A DNA stretch of 64,000 bases from Propionicicella superfundia DSM 22317. Lineage in GTDB: Bacteria > Actinomycetota > Actinomycetes > Propionibacteriales > Propionibacteriaceae. The stretch is taken from positions 62,001 through 126,000 of the forward strand of contig NZ_KE384022.1 in NCBI RefSeq assembly GCF_000423465.1. The letters run 5' to 3'. Below are positions 43,365-51,350 of the stretch, piece by piece. A program made the translations under genes and the position numbers. How positions within the stretch are numbered: position 1 is the stretch's first letter; the number at the start of each line of letters is the position of its first letter. The notes beneath the pieces are model-generated. The model was not told the DNA's origin. It made no database searches and saw only the letters and a list, made by a program, of their open reading frames with translations.

Positions 43365-44624
43365 CTACGCACCGTCCGTCGCCGCGTCGTAGGCGAGGAT
43401 CGTGTCGCCGCCTTCGGTGATCCGCGCACCGACGCCGTCGTCGGTCCACAGCTCGACGTCGATCTCCCCCGCCCCGCCGGGGTCGTAGGCGCGATAGACG
43501 TACCGGCGGTTGTCGAGGTGGAGCGTCGCGATGCGGGAGGTCGCGACCCAGGGACGTTCACGGCGCACCGCGAGCAGGGCGGAGTGGAGCCGGAACATCG
43601 CCGCGCCGTCGTCGTCGAGGTCGGCGGGCGACGCGGGCAGCGCGGGACGGATGGCGTCGTCGCCGCCGAGGCGCTCCTCCTTGACCGCCTCGTAGCCGCG
43701 TTCGTCCCCGTAGTAGATGCTGGGGATGCCGGGCACGGTGAGGAGCACGACGGCCGCCAGTCCCGCCTTCGCCCGGCCCACCTGCGTCGCGATCCGGGTG
43801 ACGTCGTGATTCCCGACGAAGGTCTGGGGGACGAAGTAGCGCAGGAAGTCGTCGCTGTGCTCGCGCAGGGTCCAGTCCAGTTCGTAGAAGTTGTCGTCCT
43901 TCAAAGAACTCCAGACGGCCTTCCACAGGCGGTACTGGGTCACGGTGTCCATGGTCGACAGGTCCACGATGCTGGGATAGTCGCCGTGGATGACCTCGCC
44001 GAGGAACCATGCCTCCCGATGCCGCGCCCGGACCGCCGGAAGAACGTCCCGCCAGAACTCCAGCGGCACGGCATAGGCGGCGTCGAGCCGCCAGCCGGCC
44101 ACTCCGCGGTCCAGCCAGTACGTCATGACGTCGACGACGTAGTCCCTCGTCCTGCGGGACGAGTGGTCCAACTCGACGAGGCCGGGGTGTCCCTCGAACA
44201 CGCCGGGCCGGGGATCGCGGGGATCGGACCAGTCGATCGCGAACAGCGCCGCATCGGGATGGCCCGGGCCCTCGCGCAGGACATCTCTGTACGCCGGGTG
44301 CTCCGATCCGACGTGGTTGAAGACCCCGTCCAGCACGACCCGCAGGCCGCGCGTGGACGCCGTCGCGATCAGGTCGGCGAGATCGGTCCCGTCCCCGAGC
44401 CGCGGATCGATCCGGTAGTGGTCCAGCGTGTCGTATCCGTGGGAGGTGGACGCGAAGACCGGGCCGAGCAGCAGGCCCGAGACACCGAGGTCGGCGGCGT
44501 AGTGGACCCAGGGCAGCAACCGCCGCAGCCGGTGGGAGCCGGGGGTGTCGTCCGTGTCACGGATGGGCGCTCCGACGGATCCGAGCGGGTACACCTGCCA
44601 CCACGTCGATTCGGTCGCCCACAT
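43365..44624 (-). CDS. GH13 alpha-amylase-family enzyme
   Basis: Glycoside hydrolase or transglycosidase acting on alpha-glucans or related sugars, cytoplasmic since no signal peptide is seen. The 419-residue protein shows the barrel signatures GLRVVLDGVFNHVG, nucleophile D181 in GWRLDAAYAVP, acid/base E210 in FLGEVIHGDY and D274 in FVGNHDVTRI. It starts with STWWQVYPLGSVGAP, seen in compact family members. ATG 44624 has GGAAGGG upstream; ATG 44654 is possible. The substrate is unassigned. It lies between recN and the ThrE gene. Confidence 0.9.
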   Translation of the reverse strand: MWATESTWWQVYPLGSVGAPIRDTDDTPGSHRLRRLLPWVHYAADLGVSGLLLGPVFASTSHGYDTLDHYRIDPRLGDGTDLADLIATASTRGLRVVLDGVFNHVGSEHPAYRDVLREGPGHPDAALFAIDWSDPRDPRPGVFEGHPGLVELDHSSRRTRDYVVDVMTYWLDRGVAGWRLDAAYAVPLEFWRDVLPAVRARHREAWFLGEVIHGDYPSIVDLSTMDTVTQYRLWKAVWSSLKDDNFYELDWTLREHSDDFLRYFVPQTFVGNHDVTRIATQVGRAKAGLAAVVLLTVPGIPSIYYGDERGYEAVKEERLGGDDAIRPALPASPADLDDDGAAMFRLHSALLAVRRERPWVATSRIATLHLDNRRYVYRAYDPGGAGEIDVELWTDDGVGARITEGGDTILAYDAATDGA

Positions 44625-44682
44625 CTGCGCATCCCTTCCAGGAGGGGCACCCATGCTACCGGCGCCCGTGTGACGGGCTCTG

Positions 44683-46374
44683 TCAACCGGCCCCGAGCTC
44701 CAGCAGTTCCGCGGCGCGCGCCCTGCCCGCGGCCGTCGCCTCCCCACCCATCATGCGCGCGAGCTCGTCCAGCCGGGCATCGCCGGCCACCGACACGATC
44801 CCGCTCGTGGTGACCTCGCCGGTGTCCGTCTTCGTCACGACGAAGTGCCGGTCGGCGAACGCCGCCACCTGCGCCAGGTGCGTGACGACGATGACCTGGG
44901 AATGGGCCGACAGACTCCGCAGCCGGCGGCCGACCTCGAGCGCCGTCGCACCCCCGATGCCCGCGTCCACCTCGTCGAAGATGAACACCTGCCCCGGCGT
45001 GTCGCCCGCCAGCACGACCTCGAGCGCGAGGCGCACCCTCGACAGCTCGCCGCCCGAGGCCACCTTCGCCAGGGGTCCGGGAGCGCTGCCCGGGTTCGCG
45101 GCGAACAGGAGCGCGATGTCGTCGGCACCGTCGGGGCCGAGGCGTCCGAGCGGCCCGACCTCGAACCTCAACACTGCGTGCGGCATCGCCAGGGCGGCCA
45201 GTTCGGCGACCGCCGTCTCCGCCAGGCTGGTCGCCGCCGCGGTCCGCAGCCGGGTCATGGCGTCCGCCATCTCGGTGAGATCCGCGCTGAGAGCGTCGAC
45301 CCGCCCGGCAAGCTCCTCGATGCGTTCGTCGGCACCGCGCAGGGACGCCGCTCGCGAGGTCCCTTCGGCCGCCCACGCCAGCACCTCGTCGCAGTCGGCC
45401 CCGTACTTGCGGGTGAGCGTCTGCAGCGCGGATCGGCGTCCGGCGATCCACTCCAACCGGCTCGGGTCGGCGTCGAGATCCGCCAGGTACGACGCCAGGT
45501 CCTGAGCGACGTCGGCCACCTCGTATCCCAGGACGGCCAGGCGTTCCGCCTGCGCTGCGAGGGCCGGGTCCTGACGGGAGGCGCTCTCCAGAGTCCTGCG
45601 CGCGGCCGCGAGCAGTCCCGTCGCGTCGGGAGCGTCGAGGTCGTCGGTGGTGCCGGCGAGACCTGCGAGCGCCGTCGACGCGGCGAGGCGCAGGTCGTCG
45701 GCCGATTGAAGCCGCTGCGCCTCGGCCGCGAGCGCGACGTCCTCGCCCGGCTGGGGTCCGATCCGCTCGATCTCGTCCAGGCCGAACTGGAGCACGTCGA
45801 GTTCCCGGGCGCGCTCCCGGGCAGCCGTCTGCAGGCCGGCGAGCTCGGTGGCGGCCTGTGCTCGTTCCGCATACGCGGCCTGGTACCGCTGGAGGACCTG
45901 CGCGAGCTCCGGTCCGGCGTGAAGGTCGATGACCTCGCGCTGCCGATCCGGTGTCCCGAGGCGGAGCTGCTCGGACTGGCCGTGCAGCGTGACCCATTCG
46001 GCCAGCAGCCCGGCCGCCACTTTGACGGGGACGGCCGACCCGCCGGCGAACGCACGGGACCGCGTCCCCGTGAGCTGCCTGGCCACGAGCAGCTCGCCGT
46101 CGTCGAGCTCCGCGCCCAGTCCCTCGGCCGCTGCGGCCACTCCCGCGTCGACCACGAAGCGCCCCTCCACGATCGCCCGGCCGGCACCGATCCGGATCAG
46201 CCGAGGATCGGCCTTCGCCCCCAGCAGCAGCGCGAGCCCCGTGACGACCATCGTCTTCCCCGCCCCGGTCTCGCCCGTGATGGCGGTGAAACCGGGGCCC
46301 GGCTCGATGGCCGCGTCGGCGATCACTCCGACGTCGCGGATGCGCAGCTCAGTCAACACGGGGGCCACCCGCAT
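44683..46374 (-). CDS. recN: DNA repair protein RecN
   Basis: SMC-like ATPase that aids double-strand break repair. The 563-residue protein has a Walker A (FTAITGETGAGKTMV) at the N-terminus, long coiled-coil helices in the middle (about 150-360, many Ala, Glu and Arg) and a C-terminal ABC signature VASGGELSRVRLALEVVL with Walker B VFIFDEVDAGIGG. ATG 46374 overlaps the nadK end by 26 bases; GTG codons at 46368 or 46359 could also start it. It is the last gene of a tlyA-nadK-recN operon. Confidence 0.94.
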   Translation of the reverse strand: MRVAPVLTELRIRDVGVIADAAIEPGPGFTAITGETGAGKTMVVTGLALLLGAKADPRLIRIGAGRAIVEGRFVVDAGVAAAAEGLGAELDDGELLVARQLTGTRSRAFAGGSAVPVKVAAGLLAEWVTLHGQSEQLRLGTPDRQREVIDLHAGPELAQVLQRYQAAYAERAQAATELAGLQTAARERARELDVLQFGLDEIERIGPQPGEDVALAAEAQRLQSADDLRLAASTALAGLAGTTDDLDAPDATGLLAAARRTLESASRQDPALAAQAERLAVLGYEVADVAQDLASYLADLDADPSRLEWIAGRRSALQTLTRKYGADCDEVLAWAAEGTSRAASLRGADERIEELAGRVDALSADLTEMADAMTRLRTAAATSLAETAVAELAALAMPHAVLRFEVGPLGRLGPDGADDIALLFAANPGSAPGPLAKVASGGELSRVRLALEVVLAGDTPGQVFIFDEVDAGIGGATALEVGRRLRSLSAHSQVIVVTHLAQVAAFADRHFVVTKTDTGEVTTSGIVSVAGDARLDELARMMGGEATAAGRARAAELLELGAG

Positions 46375-47263
46375 TGCGCCACCCGTCGACGGGGAGGCCG
46401 AACTTCCGCACGAGACGTGTCGTGAACGGCTGTTCGGACGTCCGTGCCAGCAGCAGCGGGTGCGCGCCCTGCGTGGCCTCGATCTCCATCCCGGCGGCGA
46501 TGTCGAAGGTCCGGCGACCGTCGCACCACACGACGCCGTGGGAATCGTGCCCGCTGAGCATCCGGATGCGGACCGTCGACAGCGGGCTGAGCACCATCGG
46601 GCGGGCGAACAGGGCGTGCGCGCTGAGCGGCACCAGCAGGAGCGCGAAGACGTCGGGCCACACGACCGGTCCCGAGGCGCTGAACGCATAGGCCGTCGAC
46701 CCCGACGGCGTCGACACGAGCAGTCCGTCCGCCCACCAGCGGGACAGGGGGCGACCGTCCACCTCCACCAGGACGTCGATCATGCGTTCGCGTGCCTGCT
46801 TCTCCAGCGACACCTCGTTGATCGCGAAGGACGACCAGATCTGTTCCCCTCCCGGCGCGTCGCGGACGGTGACGTCGACGGTGAGCCTCCGCTCGACGCG
46901 GTAGGTCTTGTTGACGACGCAGTCGATGAGGGACGGGATCTGGGACGCCTCCAGTTCGGCGAGGAAGCCGACATGGCCGAGGTTCACTCCGAGGATCGGG
47001 ATCCCGCGGGGCACCGCCCACTCGGCGGCGCGCAGGATCGTGCCGTCGCCGCCGAAGGCGACCGACAGCTCCGCCGGGTCGAGGCCCGTGTGCGGGCCCA
47101 GATGTGCGTCGGGAAGGAGGGCGCGGAACTCGTCGAGCCGATCGGGCTGGACCAGGCACAGGATTCCGGTGCCGCGGAGGCCGGAGATGAACTCGACTGC
47201 CGAGTCGAAGGCCTGCTGCCGCGCCGGATGCAGAGCCAGCGCGATAACCCGGGTGTCAGCCAC
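46349..47263 (-). CDS. nadK: NAD kinase
   Basis: Phosphorylates NAD to NADP. The 304-residue protein has the GGDGT motif at residues 71-75 (AFGGDGTILRAAE), the conserved NLGHVGFLAE, the SFAINEVSL segment and STPSGSTAYAFSASGP. Start is GTG 47263, nine bases after the tlyA stop; TAGGCT six bases before it resembles a leaderless -10 box and overlaps that stop codon. Order tlyA-nadK-recN is conserved in actinobacteria. Confidence 0.95.
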   Translation of the reverse strand: MADTRVIALALHPARQQAFDSAVEFISGLRGTGILCLVQPDRLDEFRALLPDAHLGPHTGLDPAELSVAFGGDGTILRAAEWAVPRGIPILGVNLGHVGFLAELEASQIPSLIDCVVNKTYRVERRLTVDVTVRDAPGGEQIWSSFAINEVSLEKQARERMIDVLVEVDGRPLSRWWADGLLVSTPSGSTAYAFSASGPVVWPDVFALLLVPLSAHALFARPMVLSPLSTVRIRMLSGHDSHGVVWCDGRRTFDIAAGMEIEATQGAHPLLLARTSEQPFTTRLVRKFGLPVDGWRNAGGPRVD

Positions 47264-47272
47264 ACTCGCAGC

Positions 47273-48043
47273 CTAGACGACGCGGCTCCCGCCGTGCGGT
47301 GGTGCCCCCAGGAGCAGGAAGTGCTCGATGTTCCCGTCCTGGCCGGGCAGGCGCGACGGCCCGCTCCACGTGGGCGGATGGCCGAGATCGGCCGCCAGCG
47401 CCGCCACCGCGGCGACGGCCTCGTCCCGCCGGGCCGCATCCCGGACGACACCGCCGCGCCCGAGTCGCTGCCGTCCGACCTCGAACTGAGGCTTCACGAG
47501 CAGCAGAGCGGCGCCCCCCGGTCGCAGCGCGTCCAGCAGCGGCGCGAGCAGCAGCCGCAGGGAGATGAACGACACATCCGCCACGACCCAGTCGACGGGT
47601 TCCTCGTCGAGGTCGGCACGGGTGAGATCGCGTAGGTTCACCCCCTCGCGGACGCGGACCCGCGGATCCGCGGCCAGCGTCGGCGCGAGCTGTCCGTGCC
47701 CGACGTCCACCGCGTACACGGGGGCGCAGCCCGATTCCAGCAGCACCTGCGTGAACCCGCCTGTGGACGCCCCGGCGTCCAATGCCCGGCCGGACGGGCG
47801 CAGGCCGGTGTCGGCGAGCGCACCCAGCAGCTTGTGCGCGGCCCGGGACACGTAGGGATCCCGCTGAGCGAGCGTCACCTCGTCGGCGTCGCCGACGAGC
47901 GTCGATCCCTTCGTGATCGTCCGGCCGTTGACCCGTACCCAGCCGGCGTCGAGACACGCCCGCGCCTGGGATCGGGAGCGCACCAGCCCGCGGGCCGCGA
48001 GTTCGGCATCCAGCCGTCTGCGGGGAACGGCGCCGTCCATCAC
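47273..48043 (-). CDS. tlyA: TlyA-family rRNA 2'-O-methyltransferase
   Basis: In mycobacteria TlyA methylates riboses in 16S and 23S rRNA and determines capreomycin susceptibility. The 256-residue protein has an N-terminal S4 domain (about 8-66, RRRLDAELAARGLVRSRSQA) and an FtsJ/RrmJ methyltransferase domain with SAM loop LDAGASTGGFTQVLL and a lysine in LLVKPQFEVGR. Start is GTG 48043 or the adjacent ATG 48040; both overlap the stop of the upstream 65-residue gene. It should affect ribosome function of the rRNA operon encoded 5 kb away. Confidence 0.94.
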   Translation of the reverse strand: MMDGAVPRRRLDAELAARGLVRSRSQARACLDAGWVRVNGRTITKGSTLVGDADEVTLAQRDPYVSRAAHKLLGALADTGLRPSGRALDAGASTGGFTQVLLESGCAPVYAVDVGHGQLAPTLAADPRVRVREGVNLRDLTRADLDEEPVDWVVADVSFISLRLLLAPLLDALRPGGAALLLVKPQFEVGRQRLGRGGVVRDAARRDEAVAAVAALAADLGHPPTWSGPSRLPGQDGNIEHFLLLGAPPHGGSRVV

Positions 48044-48237
48044 CGGTCCGGGGAGTCGTCCGCCCCCGGCCCGGGCGCACGAGGCTCGTCGAGGATCTTC
48101 GCCAGCGCGTCCGACAATGCCCTCAACCCGGCGACCTGGTCGGCGGGGTCGTCCGTCAGCCGGCCGAGCGACGCCAGCGCGCCGTCGACCTCCGCCTGCC
48201 CCGTGATGGGCACGGCAACCGGCTCCGGCGAATCCAT
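48040..48237 (-). CDS. conserved small protein upstream of tlyA (Rv1693-like by position)
   Basis: A 65-residue acidic, helical protein (EVDGALASLGRLTDDPADQV, LRALSDALAKILDEP) of unknown function. Its place directly before tlyA matches that of the 58-residue Rv1693 in M. tuberculosis, from memory of that order. TAGAAT (48245-48250) ends seven bases before its ATG, so it likely begins the leaderless tlyA-nadK-recN transcript. The stop overlaps the tlyA start. Confidence 0.7.
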   Translation of the reverse strand: MDSPEPVAVPITGQAEVDGALASLGRLTDDPADQVAGLRALSDALAKILDEPRAPGPGADDSPDR

Positions 48238-48244
48238 GGGCGGG

Positions 48245-48250
48245 ATTCTA
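48245..48250 (-). promoter_or_regulatory. -10 box of the tlyA-nadK-recN transcript
   Basis: TAGAAT lies seven bases before ATG 48237, the same hexamer and spacing as at the XRE gene. Confidence 0.6.
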
Positions 48251-48874
48251 GCGCCCGTCCGCAGCGCTGGACTCCCCCAGCCCGCGGGCCGCCAGAGCCT
48301 CTCCGGTGACCTGAGCGAACCGGACGCCGCGGATCACGACCGGGGTGAGGAACAGCGCCGGGTTGTGGCGCCCGCCCCGTGCGCGAAGGGCGTCGCGAAC
48401 GTCGCCGACGCAGCCGACGATGTACGGGATGCTGCGCAGCATGAGGCCGCACGCCAACGCGATGCGCTCCGGGTCGATGCCGATGCGACGAAGAGGCCCG
48501 AGGAAGGATGCGAGGGCGTCCAGCAGGACCGACCCCGGAGTCGTCGCCATGAGCAGCCGGCTGGCGTACAGCGCCACCACGATGTTGCCGACGACGACGA
48601 TCGCGGCGTCCCACGCACCCACCACCCCCTGATAGGCACCGAGGAACGCCAGCATCGCCAGCATCCCCCACGGCAGGACCAGCACGCCGAATCCCACCCG
48701 CGCCACGGACAGGCACGCAGCCGCCGACACCAGGAAGACGAGTGTGACCGGCGCCCGTTGCACGAACAACGGAGGCACCGCGATCAGGAGGGTGACCAGA
48801 TAGGTGACGCCGACGTTCATCCGGTGGAAGACCGACGTACCGGGGGTGTAGATCCCGAGGAAGTCCTGGCGCAC
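48248..48874 (-). CDS. bioN: ECF transporter transmembrane component EcfT (BioN-like)
   Basis: Couples the ATPase to the substrate-binding S component in an energy-coupling-factor importer. The 208-residue protein has about five hydrophobic segments and two Ala-Arg-Gly coupling motifs in DALRARGGRH and GEALAARGLGE, through which it contacts the ATPases. It is the third gene after bioY and the ATPase, with a three-base gap, so biotin is the expected cargo. The overlap of its stop region with the tlyA promoter is notable. Confidence 0.88.
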   Translation of the reverse strand: MRQDFLGIYTPGTSVFHRMNVGVTYLVTLLIAVPPLFVQRAPVTLVFLVSAAACLSVARVGFGVLVLPWGMLAMLAFLGAYQGVVGAWDAAIVVVGNIVVALYASRLLMATTPGSVLLDALASFLGPLRRIGIDPERIALACGLMLRSIPYIVGCVGDVRDALRARGGRHNPALFLTPVVIRGVRFAQVTGEALAARGLGESSAADGR

Positions 48875-48877
48875 GGC

Positions 48878-49567
48878 TCAGCCCATCGCGGCGCGGTAGT
48901 GGGCGACGGCCGGGCCAGGGCGGCCGTCGAAGGAGATCCGGCCACCGTCGATGACGAGAATCCGGTCGGCCGTGGCGGCGAACTCGAGGTCGTGCGTGGA
49001 GAAGACGACCTGCTGGTCGAGCGCGGCGAGCTCGCGGAGGAAGCGGTTGCGGTTGCGCAGGTCGAGCAGGGTCGTGGGCTCGTCCGCGACCACGATCGAG
49101 GGGTTCACCGCGAGCACCGCGGTGAGGGCGACGAGTTGCCGCTCACCACCCGACAGGGCGTACACGCTCTGTTCGGCGACCCCGTCGAGTCCGCGTTCGG
49201 CGAGCAGCGCCCTGGCGCGCCGCATCCGCTCCTGCCGCGGGCGGATCGACGCCCGCAGGCTCAGGGCGACGTCGTCGAGAGGGGTGGCCATGACGAGCTG
49301 GGCGAGCGGGTCGGTGAAGACGAACCCCACCTGGGCGCGGACGGCCCTTCCGTTCTGTGCGACGTCGAGCCCGTCGACGACGACGGTGCCCTCGGTCGGG
49401 ACGATGAGACCGTTGAGAAGACGCAGCAGCGTCGACTTTCCCGATCCGTTGGCACCGATCACGGCGACGCGCCGCTCGTCGAGATCGGCCGTGATGCCCG
49501 CGAGGAGCGTCTTGGCCGGGTGGCCGGGGACGGGGACGGCGACGGTGACGTCGCGGAGGCGGATCAC
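48878..49567 (-). CDS. bioM: ECF transporter ATPase (BioM-like)
   Basis: ABC-type ATPase of the biotin importer. The 229-residue protein has Walker A GANGSGKSTLL, signature LSGGERQLV and Walker B IVVADEPTTLLD with the H-loop STHDLEF. The Q-loop position, normally glutamine (VFQ), is threonine in VGFVFTDPLAQ. Only one ATPase gene is present, as in BioMNY systems, so it would act as a homodimer. It starts one base after the bioY stop. Confidence 0.9.
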   Translation of the reverse strand: MIRLRDVTVAVPVPGHPAKTLLAGITADLDERRVAVIGANGSGKSTLLRLLNGLIVPTEGTVVVDGLDVAQNGRAVRAQVGFVFTDPLAQLVMATPLDDVALSLRASIRPRQERMRRARALLAERGLDGVAEQSVYALSGGERQLVALTAVLAVNPSIVVADEPTTLLDLRNRNRFLRELAALDQQVVFSTHDLEFAATADRILVIDGGRISFDGRPGPAVAHYRAAMG

Positions 49568-49568
49568 C

Positions 49569-50168
49569 TCAGGCGGCGGCCGGACCGGCGGCGGTCCGAC
49601 GGCGCTCGCGAGAGCCGAGCAGGGCAGGGAACGCCTTGTGCACGCCCACCGCGACGCCGGCGGCGATGACCAGCTTCACGATGTCTCCCGGCCAGAAGAC
49701 CAGGTCGGCGGCGAACGCCTTCGCGAATGTCCAGTTCGGCAGGGTGCTCCACCACGCGACGCCGATCGCGTGGGTGAGGACCGTGGCCAGCGCTCCGCCG
49801 ACGAGGAACCACACGAACAGCAGGGACGACCCGCGGCGCGCGGCCCAGGCGGCCACCAGGCCCGCGACGAGGGCGGCCAGCGGGAACGACAGCAGATATC
49901 CGGCCGTCGGGCCGGCCAGGACCGACAGACCCGAGCGTCCCCCGGCGAAGACGGGAAGGTTCGCGAACCCCATGACCAGGTACAGCGAGGTGGCCAGGAG
50001 GCCACGCCATGGGCCGAGCACGAGCCCGGTGAGGATGACGCCGAGCGTCTGCAGCGTGAGCGGGACCGCACCGCCGATCGTGATCAGGGACGATGCGGAG
50101 ATGAGTGCCGCGAACACGGCGATCAGCGCCACGTCCGTGGCGGCCGACGGCGTGCCGGTCTGGGCCAT
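49569..50168 (-). CDS. bioY: biotin transporter substrate-binding component BioY
   Basis: Membrane S component that binds biotin. The 199-residue protein has six hydrophobic segments and BioY signatures: GGAVPLTLQTLGVILTGL, VLGPWRG, LYLVMGFANLPVFAGG, GPTAGYLLSFPLAA and FWPGDIVKLVIAA. ATG 50168 has GAAGGAG upstream. With the two downstream genes it forms a complete BioYMN importer, implying biotin scavenging. No BirA or biotin synthesis gene is in the window, and no riboswitch is expected. Confidence 0.93.
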   Translation of the reverse strand: MAQTGTPSAATDVALIAVFAALISASSLITIGGAVPLTLQTLGVILTGLVLGPWRGLLATSLYLVMGFANLPVFAGGRSGLSVLAGPTAGYLLSFPLAALVAGLVAAWAARRGSSLLFVWFLVGGALATVLTHAIGVAWWSTLPNWTFAKAFAADLVFWPGDIVKLVIAAGVAVGVHKAFPALLGSRERRRTAAGPAAA

Positions 50169-50239
50169 GCGAGGGCTCCTTCGAGTGGCGGGCGGCCGCC
50201 GGTGTCACCGCCGACGGCGTTGCGGCGCGATCTCTGCCG

Positions 50240-51247
50240 TCACTGGCCCTGTCCGGCGGGAACGAGGTCGAGCTCGTCCAGCGCCTGAGTGTAGTCGAGC
50301 CCCGGCTGCGCCCATGCGAGCTGGGCCACCGCCCACAGGCCGTCGAGCTGATCCTCGAGGTCGCCGCCGGGTTGGTCGAGCCGGATCTCGCTGCCGACGA
50401 TCGTGGCTTCGGCCGCACCGCACGTCGCCCGGCCGCCCGCCAGGCTCGCCACCCGCGGCGGCGCCAGGAGGGCGCGCATGTCGGCGCCGATGTACGTCGG
50501 GCGTCCTTCGGGCCCGGCACCGAGCAGGTCCAGCTTGCCGTGGGCCCCGGTGAAGACGAAGAGCGAGTCCATCGCGACGTTGTTCGCGCCGATGATGTCG
50601 GTGTCGATCCGGTCGCCGACGAAGATCGGCCGGTCGGCGGACCACCGGCGGACCGCCTCGTCGAGCAGCGGCCGGTCGGGCTTCCCCGCCGTGACAGGCT
50701 CGACGGCGACCGAGGAGCGGACGGCGTCGATCTGGGGGCCCGCACCGGGGACGAGGCCCCGCTCGGTGGGCCGGTTCCTGTCGAGATTCGTCGCGAAATA
50801 GACCGCACCGGCATGGATCGCGTAACACGCCTCGTTGACCGAACTCCAGTCGAGGTTCGGGTCGTAGCCCTGGATGACGGCGGCAGGCTCGTCGGTGGCC
50901 GAGGCGACGACGGTCAGCCCCACGGCGCGGACCTCGTCGGCCAGCGCGGACGTCCCCACCACGAGGACCTTCGCGCCCGGCTGCAGATGCTGAGCGAGCA
51001 GGTGCGCGCCGGCCTGGGAACTGGTGAGCACCTCGTCGACGCTGGCCGGGATGCCGAGGCTGGTGAGGTGATCGCTCACGGTCGTGGCGGCACGAGCGGC
51101 GTTGTTGGTGATGAAACCGACGCGCTTGCCGCGCTCGTGCAGTCCCGCGATGCCTTCGGCGGACCCCCCGATGGCATGGGGACCCAGGTAGATCACCCCG
51201 TCCAGGTCGAACATCGCCGTGTCGTACGCATCGATCAGCTCTGCCAT
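50240..51247 (-). CDS. HAD-IIA family phosphatase (NagD-like; Rv1692-like)
   Basis: Phosphatase of the haloacid dehalogenase superfamily. The 335-residue protein has motif I AMFDLDGVIYLG, motif II FITNNAA, and motifs III/IV VTAGKPDRPLL and VGDRIDTDIIGAN, with a large C2 cap between. By position next to the TPR gene and tlyA it matches Rv1692 of M. tuberculosis, reported as a glycerol 3-phosphate phosphatase; that role is inferred here. ATG 51247 follows CGGAG; ATG 51286 is a longer alternative. A C-terminal extension of about 70 residues follows the HAD core. Confidence 0.88.
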   Translation of the reverse strand: MAELIDAYDTAMFDLDGVIYLGPHAIGGSAEGIAGLHERGKRVGFITNNAARAATTVSDHLTSLGIPASVDEVLTSSQAGAHLLAQHLQPGAKVLVVGTSALADEVRAVGLTVVASATDEPAAVIQGYDPNLDWSSVNEACYAIHAGAVYFATNLDRNRPTERGLVPGAGPQIDAVRSSVAVEPVTAGKPDRPLLDEAVRRWSADRPIFVGDRIDTDIIGANNVAMDSLFVFTGAHGKLDLLGAGPEGRPTYIGADMRALLAPPRVASLAGGRATCGAAEATIVGSEIRLDQPGGDLEDQLDGLWAVAQLAWAQPGLDYTQALDELDLVPAGQGQ

Positions 51248-51350
51248 CTTCGCTCCGTTCCTCGTCGAGCCGTGCCCGTCCGACATTACCGAGCGCGACG
51301 GCGGCGCAGGCGCGTGCCCAAGGGAGTGCGCAGATGCGTGCCGTCGGTCG

